Origin: Adhaeribacter radiodurans
GTDB taxonomy: Bacteria > Bacteroidota > Bacteroidia > Cytophagales > Hymenobacteraceae
Reading direction: 5' to 3'
Assembly (NCBI RefSeq): GCF_014075995.1
Contig: NZ_CP055153.1
Span: 6,262,001 to 6,326,000, forward strand
DNA length: 64,000 nt
This document shows, piece by piece, positions 1 through 10,200 of the stretch. Each line of letters opens with the position of its first letter. Position 1 is the stretch's first letter. Position numbers and translations under genes: made by a program. The notes under the pieces are model-generated. The model saw nothing but the letters and a program-made list of their open reading frames with translations. It searched no databases and was not told the DNA's origin.

Positions 1-1833
1 GGTACCCCCTGGACTACCCCCGGCGGCGATTTTAATCCAACGGCTTCTGCCAGTACGGGTGATGTTGCAACAGGTCCTTTGGTTATTTCTGATTTAACCG
101 CTGATGTTCAAGCCTGGGTAGATAACCCAGCGGGTAACTTTGGGTGGCTTTTAAAAGTAGTAAACGAGGAACCTACCTTTACGGCTAAGCTCATTGCTTC
201 ACGAGAAAATACTGTTGAATCCCTCCGGCCCATTCTGAGTATCACCTATACCCTTAACGAAGGCTGGGACCAGCGCTATGGCGGTTTGGGCAACGAAGGC
301 TTTACCACTATTATTAAAACAGCGGATGGCGGCTATTTATCCGGTGGTTATACCAACTCTAACGTGAGCGGCGATAAAACCCAACCTAGTCAGGGCAAAA
401 ATGATTATTGGATTGTAAAAAGTGATGACTTGGGCAAGAAACTCTGGGACAAACGCTTTGGGGGTACGGATGATGATTACCTGAATCGCATTATTCAAAC
501 GAAAGACGGCGGTTTCTTATTAGCGGGGTCTTCCTTATCGGGTAAAAATGGCGATAAAACAGAGACAAGCCGGGGAAACCGGGATTACTGGGTAGTAAAA
601 ATAAATAAGGAGGGCACTAAGCAATGGGATAAACGGTACGGAGGCTCGGGCTACGACGAGCTCAAAAAAGTTATTCAACTTTCTACCGGCGAATACATTT
701 TAGCAGGTTACAGCAACTCCCCGGCTGGCGGCGATAAAAGCCAAAATAGCCAGGGCAAAAACGACTTCTGGATTGTTAAAATAAACAATACAGGTAGCAA
801 AATTTGGGATAAACGCTACGGTGGTAACTTAGATGAGGCTTTAGGAGGCATTGTGCAGACCTCAGATGAGGGCTATTTGTTAGGTGGCAGTTCCTTATCA
901 GGCAAGAGCGGCGATAAAAGCAGAGTAAACCGTGGAGGCAACGATTTCTGGTTAATCCGGTTGGATAAAGATGGTACTAAAATCTGGGATAAAACCTATG
1001 GTGGCAGCGGTCACGACGAAGTTTATTCTGTCGGAAAAGTAGGCAACAATTTCTTTATCTCTGGCCAGAGTAATTCTCCCGCCGGCGGCGATAAAACGTT
1101 GGGCAGTCAGGGCGGTAAAGATTTTTGGTTGATGAAAATTTCGAGTACAGGTGCTAAAGTGTGGGACCAGCGCTATGGCGGCAGTTTAGACGAAGAATTA
1201 CGGGCTAGTATCCAGACGCGGGATGGCGGGTATTTACTGGCTGGTAAATCGTTCTCAAATAAAAGTGGCGACAAAACCCAAGACAGCCAAGGCAGTAGCG
1301 ATTACTGGATCGTGAAAACCGATGCCAACGGCAAATACCAGTGGGATAAACGCTACGGGGGCATCGATGCCGAAGAACTTCGGGCAGTTATTCAAGGAAA
1401 TGACGGTAGCTTCTTGCTGGCCGGTAAATCAACCTCGGGGGTGAGTGGCAATCGAACCCAACCCAGCCAGGGCGGTTATGATTTTTGGCTGGTGAAGGTA
1501 GCCCCGGAAACTACACCCATTGTAACAGCCAGAGAAATCATGTTGGTAGCAGAACCGGCAGCAGAAGCAACACTCAGTCTGCTCCAGGCTCACCCCAATC
1601 CGTCTTCGGGTACGTTTATAATTAGTTTTGCTTTGCCCCAAACGCAACCTGCTCAAGTAAAAGTGTACAATAGCCAAGGCGGGGAAGTAGCCAATTTGTT
1701 TACCGGTGAGGCGCAAGCCAACCAAAAATATCAGGTTGAATGGCAAGCCGGAAAGCAAGCATCTGGAATGTATCTATTGCAACTACAAACCCCAACGCAA
1801 AAGCAACAACAGAAATTACTATTAACGAAGTAA
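1..1833 (+). CDS. Truncated T9SS-sorted surface protein: DNRLRE-like domain + seven-repeat propeller (array gene 1)
   Basis: The frame is open from base 1, so the 5' end lies outside the window; a TTG at 79 is not a convincing start. Residues 1-80 or so (LTADVQAWVDNPAGNFGWLL, then ASREN and RPILSITYT) resemble the end of a DNRLRE (CBM96-like) domain. Seven repeats of about 58-60 aa follow, each beginning W-D-x-x-Y/F-G-G and ending D-Y/F-W-x-V-K. The protein ends in a T9SS type A sorting domain (HPNPSSGTF ... GMYLLQLQT ... KLLLTK). The seven repeats align blade for blade with the last block of the six downstream paralogs, but here they follow a different N-terminal module. It is probably exported by T9SS to the cell surface. 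Its ligand is unknown. Confidence 0.85.
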   Translation, partial: GTPWTTPGGDFNPTASASTGDVATGPLVISDLTADVQAWVDNPAGNFGWLLKVVNEEPTFTAKLIASRENTVESLRPILSITYTLNEGWDQRYGGLGNEGFTTIIKTADGGYLSGGYTNSNVSGDKTQPSQGKNDYWIVKSDDLGKKLWDKRFGGTDDDYLNRIIQTKDGGFLLAGSSLSGKNGDKTETSRGNRDYWVVKINKEGTKQWDKRYGGSGYDELKKVIQLSTGEYILAGYSNSPAGGDKSQNSQGKNDFWIVKINNTGSKIWDKRYGGNLDEALGGIVQTSDEGYLLGGSSLSGKSGDKSRVNRGGNDFWLIRLDKDGTKIWDKTYGGSGHDEVYSVGKVGNNFFISGQSNSPAGGDKTLGSQGGKDFWLMKISSTGAKVWDQRYGGSLDEELRASIQTRDGGYLLAGKSFSNKSGDKTQDSQGSSDYWIVKTDANGKYQWDKRYGGIDAEELRAVIQGNDGSFLLAGKSTSGVSGNRTQPSQGGYDFWLVKVAPETTPIVTAREIMLVAEPAAEATLSLLQAHPNPSSGTFIISFALPQTQPAQVKVYNSQGGEVANLFTGEAQANQKYQVEWQAGKQASGMYLLQLQTPTQKQQQKLLLTK

Positions 1834-1858
1834 TAAAAGTAAATATATGCGTCTCATA

Positions 1859-1886
1859 AAGCCGGGTAGTATCTTCTATCCGGCTT
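1859..1886 (+). terminator. Hairpin terminator after array gene 1
   Basis: The arms AAGCCGGGTAG and CTATCCGGCTT pair with one G-U and are followed by a T-rich stretch. The same GCCGG(G/C)TAG stem recurs after array genes 2 and 3, so it was probably copied with the genes. Confidence 0.75.
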
Positions 1887-2100
1887 AATTTTGTGATACA
1901 GTTTTTAAATATTTTTGGCAGTTAGGGCTCATCCATTACAATAAAAAGTACTCTAAAATTTATCCTTTCGCTACCTACTATCAGCCTGGTTGCGCCTCTT
2001 TTTATCCTTTCAATCTCCAGAACTTTTAAGCAAAAACATTTAGTAAAATTCAGTATAAATGCTTAATTTATAGAGTAAATAAAAGAATATCAACTGCCTT

Positions 2101-2133
2101 TATTTACTAATTCTACTTTCTGGCTGTCAATCT
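2101..2133 (+). promoter_or_regulatory. Conserved leader element upstream of array gene 2
   Basis: It starts TATTTACTAATTCTACTTTC and continues TGGCTGTCAATCTTT. It aligns with similar stretches before array genes 4, 6 and 7, all starting about 100-125 nt before the ATG (here 104 nt). It could be a promoter, an operator or an untranslated-leader element; the sequence alone does not decide which. Confidence 0.5.
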
Positions 2134-2204
2134 TTCAGCTGCTGGTGAGCCGGTAGTCTCGTGCCTTTATATTTTACTTTTACCTTAATTAATTGCCCTA
2201 TCCA

Positions 2205-5200
2205 ATGAAACTATCATTACTCTTTTTCTGCCTAAACTTTAAATTTTTTAATATCTGCAGGCAATGTCTACTTCTTATGTTGCTATTCTGGGCTACTTCT
2301 TTAATTAGAGTTTTTGCCCAAGACAAGATCTGGGATAATACTTTAGGGGGATACCAATCAGATGAGCTTAAAGCTATGGTAGTAACACCAGATAGGGGTT
2401 ACTTACTGGGTGGTACTTCCTGGACTGGGAAAAGCGGTGATAAAAGTACGAGCAGAAGAGGGGCCAATGATTATTGGGTACTAAAGACAGATAAAAACGG
2501 AATAAAGGAATGGGATAAAAGCTTTGGGGGAAGCGGCCAGGATGAATTACAGACCATGATAGCTACCCCGGATGGTGGCTTTTTGTTAGGTGGGTTCTCC
2601 TCTTCAGGTAAAAGCGGCGAGAAAAGTGAAGCAAACCGAGGAGGAAACAACGGAACTTATGACTACTGGGTGGTAAAAATTGGTGCCAATGGCACTAAAC
2701 AATGGGATAAAACCTTTGGCAGCAATGATTTTGATGAATTAAAAACTCTGGTAGCTACCCCGGACGGCGGTTACCTGCTAGGCGGTTCTTCGCAATCTGG
2801 CGGAATAAGTGGCGATAAGACCCAGGAGAATAAGGGTTGGATTGACTATTGGGTGATAAAAGTAGATGCAAAAGGAAACAAACTCTGGGATAAGACTTAC
2901 GGCGGCAACGATGAAGATAAATTATTATCCATGGTAACTACTCCTGATGGGGGATATTTACTGGGAGGGCATTCTACATCGGGCAAGAGTGGAGATAAAA
3001 GTGAAACAAACAGGGGTTTACTCCAAAGAGGGTTTTATGAAACTTCGGACTACTGGGTAGTAAAGGTAGATGCCAATGGAAATAAAATCTGGGATAAAAC
3101 CTTTGGGGGCAGCGAAGCCGATCACTTAACAACAATAGCACTTACAAAGGATGGGGGTTATTTGCTGGGGGGCAGCTCTTATTCTACCGCTAGTGGCGAC
3201 AAAACGGAAGTTAGCCGGGGTAGTGGTGATTATTGGCTCGTTAAAATAAATAGTAACGGTAAGAAGCTATGGGATAAAACCTTAGGTGGGAATGATTATG
3301 ATCAGCTTACGGCTATTGTTACTATTCCGGGTTATGGCTATCTGTTGGGAGGCTGGTCTTTCTCTGGTATAGCAGGCGATAAGTTAGAAGCCAATCGGGG
3401 CCGCGAAGGATATACAACGTATGATTATTGGATTATTAAAATAGATGAAAATGGCAATAGAAGTTGGGATAAAACCATTGGGGGGAATCTGAATGACGAA
3501 TTAGCGGCTTTAGCGGTTACCGATAAGGGTTACTTGCTCGCCGGAACTTCCAGTTCGGCTCAAAGTGGTGATAAAAGCGAACCCGAAAGAGTAAATGATT
3601 ACTGGATAGTAGAACTGCAGGAAAGCGGCAAAAACTGGCAGAGCATTACCTTTGAACCTGTCTTAAACAAAACATTAGATAATAAGCCTTTTCCGCTTTT
3701 CGTTTCTTCTAGTTCAAAACTACCGGTTACCTTAAGCGTGGTCTCCGGCCCGGCTATTCTTAAAAATAATATAATTACCCTCACTGGTACAGGCTTGGTT
3801 ACCATTAAAGCTTCGCAGGCCGGCGATGACCGCTATTTCCCGGCTCAGGATGTTTACCGTAGCTTTCTGGTTGAGAATGTATCAGCGTTTACCAAACTCT
3901 GGGACAAACGTTACGGGGGCAATTTTTATGATTACTTCGAAACCATTATCTCCACCCCGGAAGGCGGCTATTTACTGGGAGGAGATTCAGATTCGGAAAG
4001 GAGTAGCGATAAAAGCGAAGCTAGCCGGGGCCGCAACGATTACTGGATAGTAAAGACAGACAGTAAAGGCGTTAAACTTTGGGATAAACGCTTTGGCGGA
4101 AATGGCATTGAGAATTTAGGGGCTCTGGTGCCCACTCCAGATGGTGGTTATTTGCTGGGTGGTTTTTCCGATACTGGCAAAAATGGCGATAAAACCCAAC
4201 CGAATAAAGGTTATTTGGGATCTACTGATTACTGGATTATAAAGCTAGATTCTGATGGCAATAAAATTTGGGATAAGACCTTTGGTAGTAATTTCTCCGA
4301 ATTTCTTACTGTAATTATTCCTACAGCAGATGGCGGCTATTTATTAGGTGGTTATTCTAACTCGGATAATGGAGCTGACAAAACGGAAGCTAGTAGAGGG
4401 GAACGTTCGTTTGACTACTGGTTAGTAAAGATAGATGGCACTGGTACTAAACAATGGGATAAAACTTTTGGGGGTATTGGCGATGATAATTTAACTTCTA
4501 TTATTTCTACTCGCGATGGCGGTTATTTGGTGGGCGGCTTTTCAAACTCAGGGAAAGAGGGAGATAAGTCGGAAGCTAATAAAGGTCATTCAACGGCGGA
4601 CTTTTGGGTGGTTAAGATAGATGGCTCGGGCAACAAACAATGGGATAAAACCTTGGGTGGCACTGGAACCGACGAACTGAGTGGCCTGCTGGAGATCGCC
4701 AATGGAAGATTTTTGTTAAGTGGTTCTTCGGATTCAAAAATAAGTGGCGATAAAACGCAGAACAGTTATGGGGGCAAAGATTATTGGTTACTCCAGATGG
4801 ATGATAAAGGCAAGAAACTCTGGGATAAAACGTACGGGGGAAATAGCAGAGATAAATTAAATACTCTTGCCACTACCCTGGATGGTGGTTACTTACTCGG
4901 TGGGGAATCTAATTCTAAAATAAGTGGTGCTAAAAGCCAGATTAATCGAGGCGGTACGGATTATTGGGTAATCAAAATAAATAATAGCGGGGAGATACTC
5001 TGGGATAAAACTATTGGCGGTACTGGTAACGATGAGTTATTCTCTGTAATGGTAAATCCGGATGGCAGTTATTTATTAGGCGGAACTTCCAGGTCAGAGA
5101 TAGGAGGTGAGAAAAGTGAAGCTAGCAGAGGCTTCGCCGATTACTGGTTGGTGAAAACAAAAGAAGCCCAGCCCTTTACTGCTCAGTGGAATATGCGTTA

Positions 5201-6761
5201 CGGTGGTTCGGGTACGGATAATCTTACTTCCGTGACTAAAACTTCGGATGGAGGTTACTTAAGTGGGGGGTACACCAACTCCGGCGTGGGTGGAGACAAA
5301 AGCCAGCCGAGTCAGGGCAAATATGATTATTGGATTGTGAAAAGTGATAAAAATGGCAAAAAACTCTGGGACAAACGCTATGGCGGCAGCGAAGATGATT
5401 TTCTTAACCGCGTCTATCCCACCAGAGACGGCGGGTATTTACTCGGTGGTAGTTCGCTATCGGGAAATAGCGGCGATAAAACGGAAGCTAACCGGGGCAA
5501 TTGGGATTACTGGATTGTAAAAGTAGATAAACAGGGCAACAAAGAATGGGATAAAACTTTTGGCGGCAGTAGTTCCGATAACCTCCGGAAAGTGTTGCAA
5601 CTACCATCCGGCGAGTACGTGTTAGGTGGCAACAGCGGTTCTCCTAAAAGCGGGGATAAAAGCCAGGCTAGTTGGGGTAGTAGTGATTACTGGATTATAA
5701 AGCTCAGCAGCACCGGCGAAAAGCTCTGGGATAAACGCTATGGTGGCAACCTGGAAGAAAAACTAGGTAGCTTTAGCGACACACAAGGTGGGGGCTTTTT
5801 GCTGGCAGGTAGTTCTTACTCGGGCATCAGCGGCGATAAAAGTCAAGTAAGCCAGGGCAATAACGATTTCTGGCTGGTGCAAATTGATCAGGATGGAAAC
5901 TTACTCTGGGAAAAAACCTTGGGCGGCAATGGGCAGGAGGAGGTGTACACTTTAGGAAGAAGCAATGGTACTAACTTGTTTGTGGCGGGCACGAGTACCT
6001 CCGGTAAGAGTGGCGACAAGAGCCAGGCGAGTAGGGGTAAAAAAGACTACTGGCTAGTAAAGATAGATGCCAAGGGAACCAAACTCTGGGATAAAACGTA
6101 CGGCGGCAGCCAGGACGACGAATTACGCTTTAGTGAGTTTGCCACCGGTGGGCATTATATTCTGGCTGGGTACTCGTATTCAGGTATCGGCGGTGATAAA
6201 ACGCAAGCCAGCCAAGGCAGTAGTGATTATTGGATAGTAGAAGCAGATGAAAAAGGCGAAAAAATAGTGGATCAGCGATTTGGTGGTAGTGGCACCGAAG
6301 AACTAAGAACAATCTTTCAAACCAAAGACGGTGGGTTGCTCTTAGGTGGTCGCTCCGACTCGGGCGTGAGTGGCGATAGAACGCAGCCCAGCCAAGGAGG
6401 AATGGATTACTGGCTCGTGAAAGTAGCTCCGGTAAGCAGTCCGATTGTAGCAGCCAGAGAAGCCCTGCCAATGACCACTGAGCCAGTAAAGGAAGCCAAG
6501 CTAAACTTGTTAAAAGTGTACCCAAATCCATTCAGAGACAGAGTAACCGTGAGCTTTACTTTACCCCAAACGCAACCAGTTAGTGTGAAGGTGTACAATA
6601 ACCAAGGTAAAGAATTAACAACTTTGTTCCGGGGCGAAGCCAAAGCCGATCAAACGTATGAAGTAGAATGGCAAGCGAACAACCAAGCCGCTGGTTTGTA
6701 CTTTTTACAAATGCAAACCCCTACTACACCCCAGCAACAAAAACTGCTCTTAACGAGGTAA
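2205..6761 (+). CDS. Giant T9SS-sorted triple seven-repeat propeller protein (array gene 2)
   Basis: I chose the ATG at 2205 over the in-frame TTG at 2193 because it begins a normal signal peptide (MKLSLLFF, long hydrophobic run, cleavage near VFAQ). The product is 1518 aa. Approximate layout: seven repeats at 41-475, an Ig-like domain at 477-560 (SITFEP ... LPVTLSVVSGPAIL), seven repeats at 564-985, seven repeats at 990-1405, and a T9SS type A sorting domain at 1435-1518 (VYPNPFRDRVTVSFTLPQ, ending KLLLTR). The repeat is W-D-K-x-Y/F-G-G, about 8 aa, T-x-D-G-G-Y-L-L-G-G, S-G-D-K-S, D-Y-W-V-V-K, D-x-x-G. I see no cysteine outside the signal peptide. It has its own terminator and leader element. 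It is likely a secreted, surface-anchored beta-propeller protein; binding partner unknown. Confidence 0.88.
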   Translation: MKLSLLFFCLNFKFFNICRQCLLLMLLFWATSLIRVFAQDKIWDNTLGGYQSDELKAMVVTPDRGYLLGGTSWTGKSGDKSTSRRGANDYWVLKTDKNGIKEWDKSFGGSGQDELQTMIATPDGGFLLGGFSSSGKSGEKSEANRGGNNGTYDYWVVKIGANGTKQWDKTFGSNDFDELKTLVATPDGGYLLGGSSQSGGISGDKTQENKGWIDYWVIKVDAKGNKLWDKTYGGNDEDKLLSMVTTPDGGYLLGGHSTSGKSGDKSETNRGLLQRGFYETSDYWVVKVDANGNKIWDKTFGGSEADHLTTIALTKDGGYLLGGSSYSTASGDKTEVSRGSGDYWLVKINSNGKKLWDKTLGGNDYDQLTAIVTIPGYGYLLGGWSFSGIAGDKLEANRGREGYTTYDYWIIKIDENGNRSWDKTIGGNLNDELAALAVTDKGYLLAGTSSSAQSGDKSEPERVNDYWIVELQESGKNWQSITFEPVLNKTLDNKPFPLFVSSSSKLPVTLSVVSGPAILKNNIITLTGTGLVTIKASQAGDDRYFPAQDVYRSFLVENVSAFTKLWDKRYGGNFYDYFETIISTPEGGYLLGGDSDSERSSDKSEASRGRNDYWIVKTDSKGVKLWDKRFGGNGIENLGALVPTPDGGYLLGGFSDTGKNGDKTQPNKGYLGSTDYWIIKLDSDGNKIWDKTFGSNFSEFLTVIIPTADGGYLLGGYSNSDNGADKTEASRGERSFDYWLVKIDGTGTKQWDKTFGGIGDDNLTSIISTRDGGYLVGGFSNSGKEGDKSEANKGHSTADFWVVKIDGSGNKQWDKTLGGTGTDELSGLLEIANGRFLLSGSSDSKISGDKTQNSYGGKDYWLLQMDDKGKKLWDKTYGGNSRDKLNTLATTLDGGYLLGGESNSKISGAKSQINRGGTDYWVIKINNSGEILWDKTIGGTGNDELFSVMVNPDGSYLLGGTSRSEIGGEKSEASRGFADYWLVKTKEAQPFTAQWNMRYGGSGTDNLTSVTKTSDGGYLSGGYTNSGVGGDKSQPSQGKYDYWIVKSDKNGKKLWDKRYGGSEDDFLNRVYPTRDGGYLLGGSSLSGNSGDKTEANRGNWDYWIVKVDKQGNKEWDKTFGGSSSDNLRKVLQLPSGEYVLGGNSGSPKSGDKSQASWGSSDYWIIKLSSTGEKLWDKRYGGNLEEKLGSFSDTQGGGFLLAGSSYSGISGDKSQVSQGNNDFWLVQIDQDGNLLWEKTLGGNGQEEVYTLGRSNGTNLFVAGTSTSGKSGDKSQASRGKKDYWLVKIDAKGTKLWDKTYGGSQDDELRFSEFATGGHYILAGYSYSGIGGDKTQASQGSSDYWIVEADEKGEKIVDQRFGGSGTEELRTIFQTKDGGLLLGGRSDSGVSGDRTQPSQGGMDYWLVKVAPVSSPIVAAREALPMTTEPVKEAKLNLLKVYPNPFRDRVTVSFTLPQTQPVSVKVYNNQGKELTTLFRGEAKADQTYEVEWQANNQAAGLYFLQMQTPTTPQQQKLLLTR

Positions 6762-6778
6762 ATAAAGCAAAATTTACT

Positions 6779-6816
6779 AAAAGCCGGCTAGGATCTATCC
6801 TGCCCGGCTTTTTTTA
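6779..6816 (+). terminator. Hairpin terminator after array gene 2
   Basis: AAAGCCGG...ATCTATCC...CCGGCTTT is followed by a run of T. It belongs to the same stem family as the hairpins after array genes 1 and 3. Confidence 0.8.
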
Positions 6817-7243
6817 TTCTGAAAGGTAAAGGCTACCTTCTACTGTTTCGCTTAAGAGAATGGGCTACTTTTGCAATATTCCAAGCCTTGTTTTTGGGAT
6901 TTACTGGTAAAAACACGTACTAATTGCAGTTAAGCTAATACATGGCTATTGCTTATGTAGAATAATTTTATGCAGCAGAGCTAAACATTATACTAATAAA
7001 GAAGGGCTAATTGCTTCTTCTAACAAGAACGATCCAATTAAAAATAAAAATTATTTTAAATTAATAGGTAACAATCTGCCTGCTAGCGGAATTTAGGAAT
7101 ACATCTGCAAATGGGAGTTATCTATTTCAACTATTGCAAATTACCCAATCAATTTTTTATGTAGAAATAGTAAAATCCTAAAAGCAGAACACGATTTCAG
7201 GTTTAACAATAGCATTATTTTACTCACTAATATTTTACATTCT
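6817..7243. other. AT-rich intergenic stretch before array gene 3
   Basis: I see no gene, RNA or strong inverted repeat here. The leader element found before array genes 2, 4, 6 and 7 is not recognisable. A weak CTGCTAGCGGAA near 7078-7090 could be a decayed version. Confidence 0.4.
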
Positions 7244-10200
7244 ATGAAAAAACCTTTATCTAATTTCAGCAGGGTTTCATTAACCCCGGTATTAGCGCCC
7301 AGGTGGCGTGGCTTCTCCGTTATATTGTTACTTCTTTTAACGCTTCCGGTTCTCACTTTTGCCCAAAATAAAATTTGGGATAAAACTATTGGCAGCAGCG
7401 ATTGGGATGTATTAAGTAGTATCCAACAAACCCAGGACGGGGGTTATATTCTCGGTGGCTACTCCGGTTCCAATATCAGTGAGGATAAATCTCAAAATAG
7501 TAGAGGCGGTGATGACTTTTGGGTAGTAAAATTAAATGCAAGTGGCGCTAAAGTTTGGGACAGAACCTTGGGTGGTACTTCCGATGATTTCTTAACTTCC
7601 ATACAGCAAACCAGCGACGGCGGCTATATTCTGGGCGGCAGATCACAGTCGGGTATAGGAGGCAATAAATCACAAGCTAGTAAAGGCGAATGGGATTATT
7701 GGGTAGTAAAATTAGCCGCTAATGGTACCAAAGCCTGGGATAAAACTTTAGGCGGCAGCGGAAACGACTATTTGTATTCAGTGCGTCAAACCAGCGATGG
7801 CGGTTATATTTTAGGAGGTTGGTCAGACTCGGGTATTGGTGGCAATAAAACCCAGGCCAATAAAGGCGAATCGGACTACTGGGTTGTAAAATTAAATGCT
7901 AATGGTAGCCAGCTTTGGGATAAAACTTTTGGTGGTAACCAGGCCGATGAATTAGCGGCCTTGGAGCAGACCAATGATGGTGGCTATATTCTGGGTGGTT
8001 TTTCTTCTTCTGGTATAAGTGGCGATAAATCGCAAAATTCCCGAGGCTTTAAAGATTACTGGGTTATCAAAATTTCCGCTAATGGTAATAAATCCTGGGA
8101 TAGAACCTATGGTGGTGCTTCCGATGATAATTTAACTTCTTTGCACCAAACCAACGATGGCGGCTATATTCTAGGGGGATCTTCTTACTCCGAAATAAGC
8201 GGTGAAAAATCTCAAGCCAATAAAGGAGATACAGATTATTGGGTAATAAAAATAGGTGCTAATGGTACGAAAGCTTGGGATAAAACCTACGGCGGAAACC
8301 AAGCCGATGATTTAGCAGCTTTGCAGCAAACCTCAGATGGGGGCTATGTTCTGGGCGGTACTTCCCGTTCAGGTCTTAGCGGCGATAAATCCCAGACAAG
8401 TAAAGGTATAGAAGATTTTTGGGTAGTTAAACTGAAAGCCAATGGCAGTAAATTCTGGGAAAGAACCCTTGGTGGATCTCCCAATCCTAATCCTTTAGCT
8501 TCTCTGCAACAAACCAGCGATGGTAATTACATTCTGGGTGGTTCTTCTATTAATGATGCTTCCGGCGATAAATCCGAAGATTCTAAAGGCTCTAATGATT
8601 ATTGGATCGTAAAACTGGATAACAGTAATACCAATATTAGCCAAACCATCAATTTCAAACCTATTCCTTATAAAAGTTTAGGCGATGCGCCATTTGCTCT
8701 ATCTGCCACCGCCACTTCCGGGTTGCCTGTCTCTTTTAGTGTAGTATCTGGCCCGGCAACTATAAACAACAATATGGTTACGGTAACAGGTTTAGGCGAA
8801 GTAACCATTAAAGCTTATCAGGCCGGGAATGCAAATTATCTACCCGCCGAAGCCACCCGTACTTTTTTAGTTCGCAACGATATTCAAAAACCCTGGGATA
8901 AAACCTTTGGGGGTACTAATCTGGACAAGCTTACTGCTATGGTGGCTACGGAGGATGGCGGCTATTTGCTAGGAGGTTCTTCATTATCCGGCATCAGCGG
9001 CAATAAAACTCAGGCCAACAGAGGAAGAGAAGACTACTGGTTGGTAAAAACCGATAAACAAGGCAAAAAACTTTGGGACAATTCTTACGGCGGCAAAGGA
9101 GTCGATAATCTTACTTCTATTTTAGCTACTCCCGATGGGGGATATTTACTGGGCGGTTCTTCAGCTTCGGGTATTTCTGGAGATAGAAGTCAGGTAAACC
9201 GGGGAGGAACCGATTATTGGGTTGTAAAAATAGATAGCGAAGGAAACAAGCTTTGGGATAAAGCTTACGGCGGCAATATGGCCGATAATTTAACCGTGTT
9301 GCTGGCTACTGCCGATGGAAATTATTTGTTGGGTGGCGCCTCGACCTCGGGTGTTACCGGCGATAAAAGCCAGGCCAGTAAAGGCGATACCGACTATTGG
9401 GTAATAAAAATAAACGAAGACGGTGACAAGCTTTGGGATAGATCTTACGGTGGCAATAAAGCAGACGAGTTAGCGGCTATTGTCGCTTCAGATAATGGCG
9501 GTTATTTACTGGGTGGTTCTTCGGCTTCGGGCATTAGCGGCAATAAGAGCCAAACCGCCCGTGCCAAAAAAGATTACTGGGTAGTACGTATTCAGGAAAA
9601 CGGCGCTAAAATCTGGGATAAAACTTTTGGCGGTTCTCTGGATGCTTTTGAGCAAGGCGGCTGCGACCCCTCCACCGGAGAAGATTGCAATTTCTACTTC
9701 GGGGAATCTATTCTATCGTCTCTAGTAGCTACTCCGGATGGTGGCTTTTTGCTGGGCGGCTCTTCCAACGCCAATCAAGGTGCTGAGAAAAGTGAAGATA
9801 ACCTGGGCGGCGACGAATATTCTTACTTTATAAAAAGCTATTGGGTAGTAATGATAGATCAGGATGGCCAAAAAGTATGGGATAAAACTTATCAGGGCAT
9901 CTCAGATGCCCCATCCGATGGCCAGGGCTGGTTCTTTGTAACCGGAAATTCTATCCTGAACAAGATTGTTCCAATGGCTGATGGGGATTATTTACTGGCG
10001 GGTACTTCTAATGGCAGTAAAGGAGCTAGCAAAAGTGAAGATCCCCGGTTTGAAGATCCGGAATCGCCGGCACGGGATGATTATTGGGTAATAAAAATAG
10101 ACGGAGAAGGTACTAAAAAGTGGGACCGTGTTGTAGGAGGTTTCAGCAATGACTTTTTAGCAGATATTGTTCCGGCAGGTGAGGGCGAATATGTGTTGGG

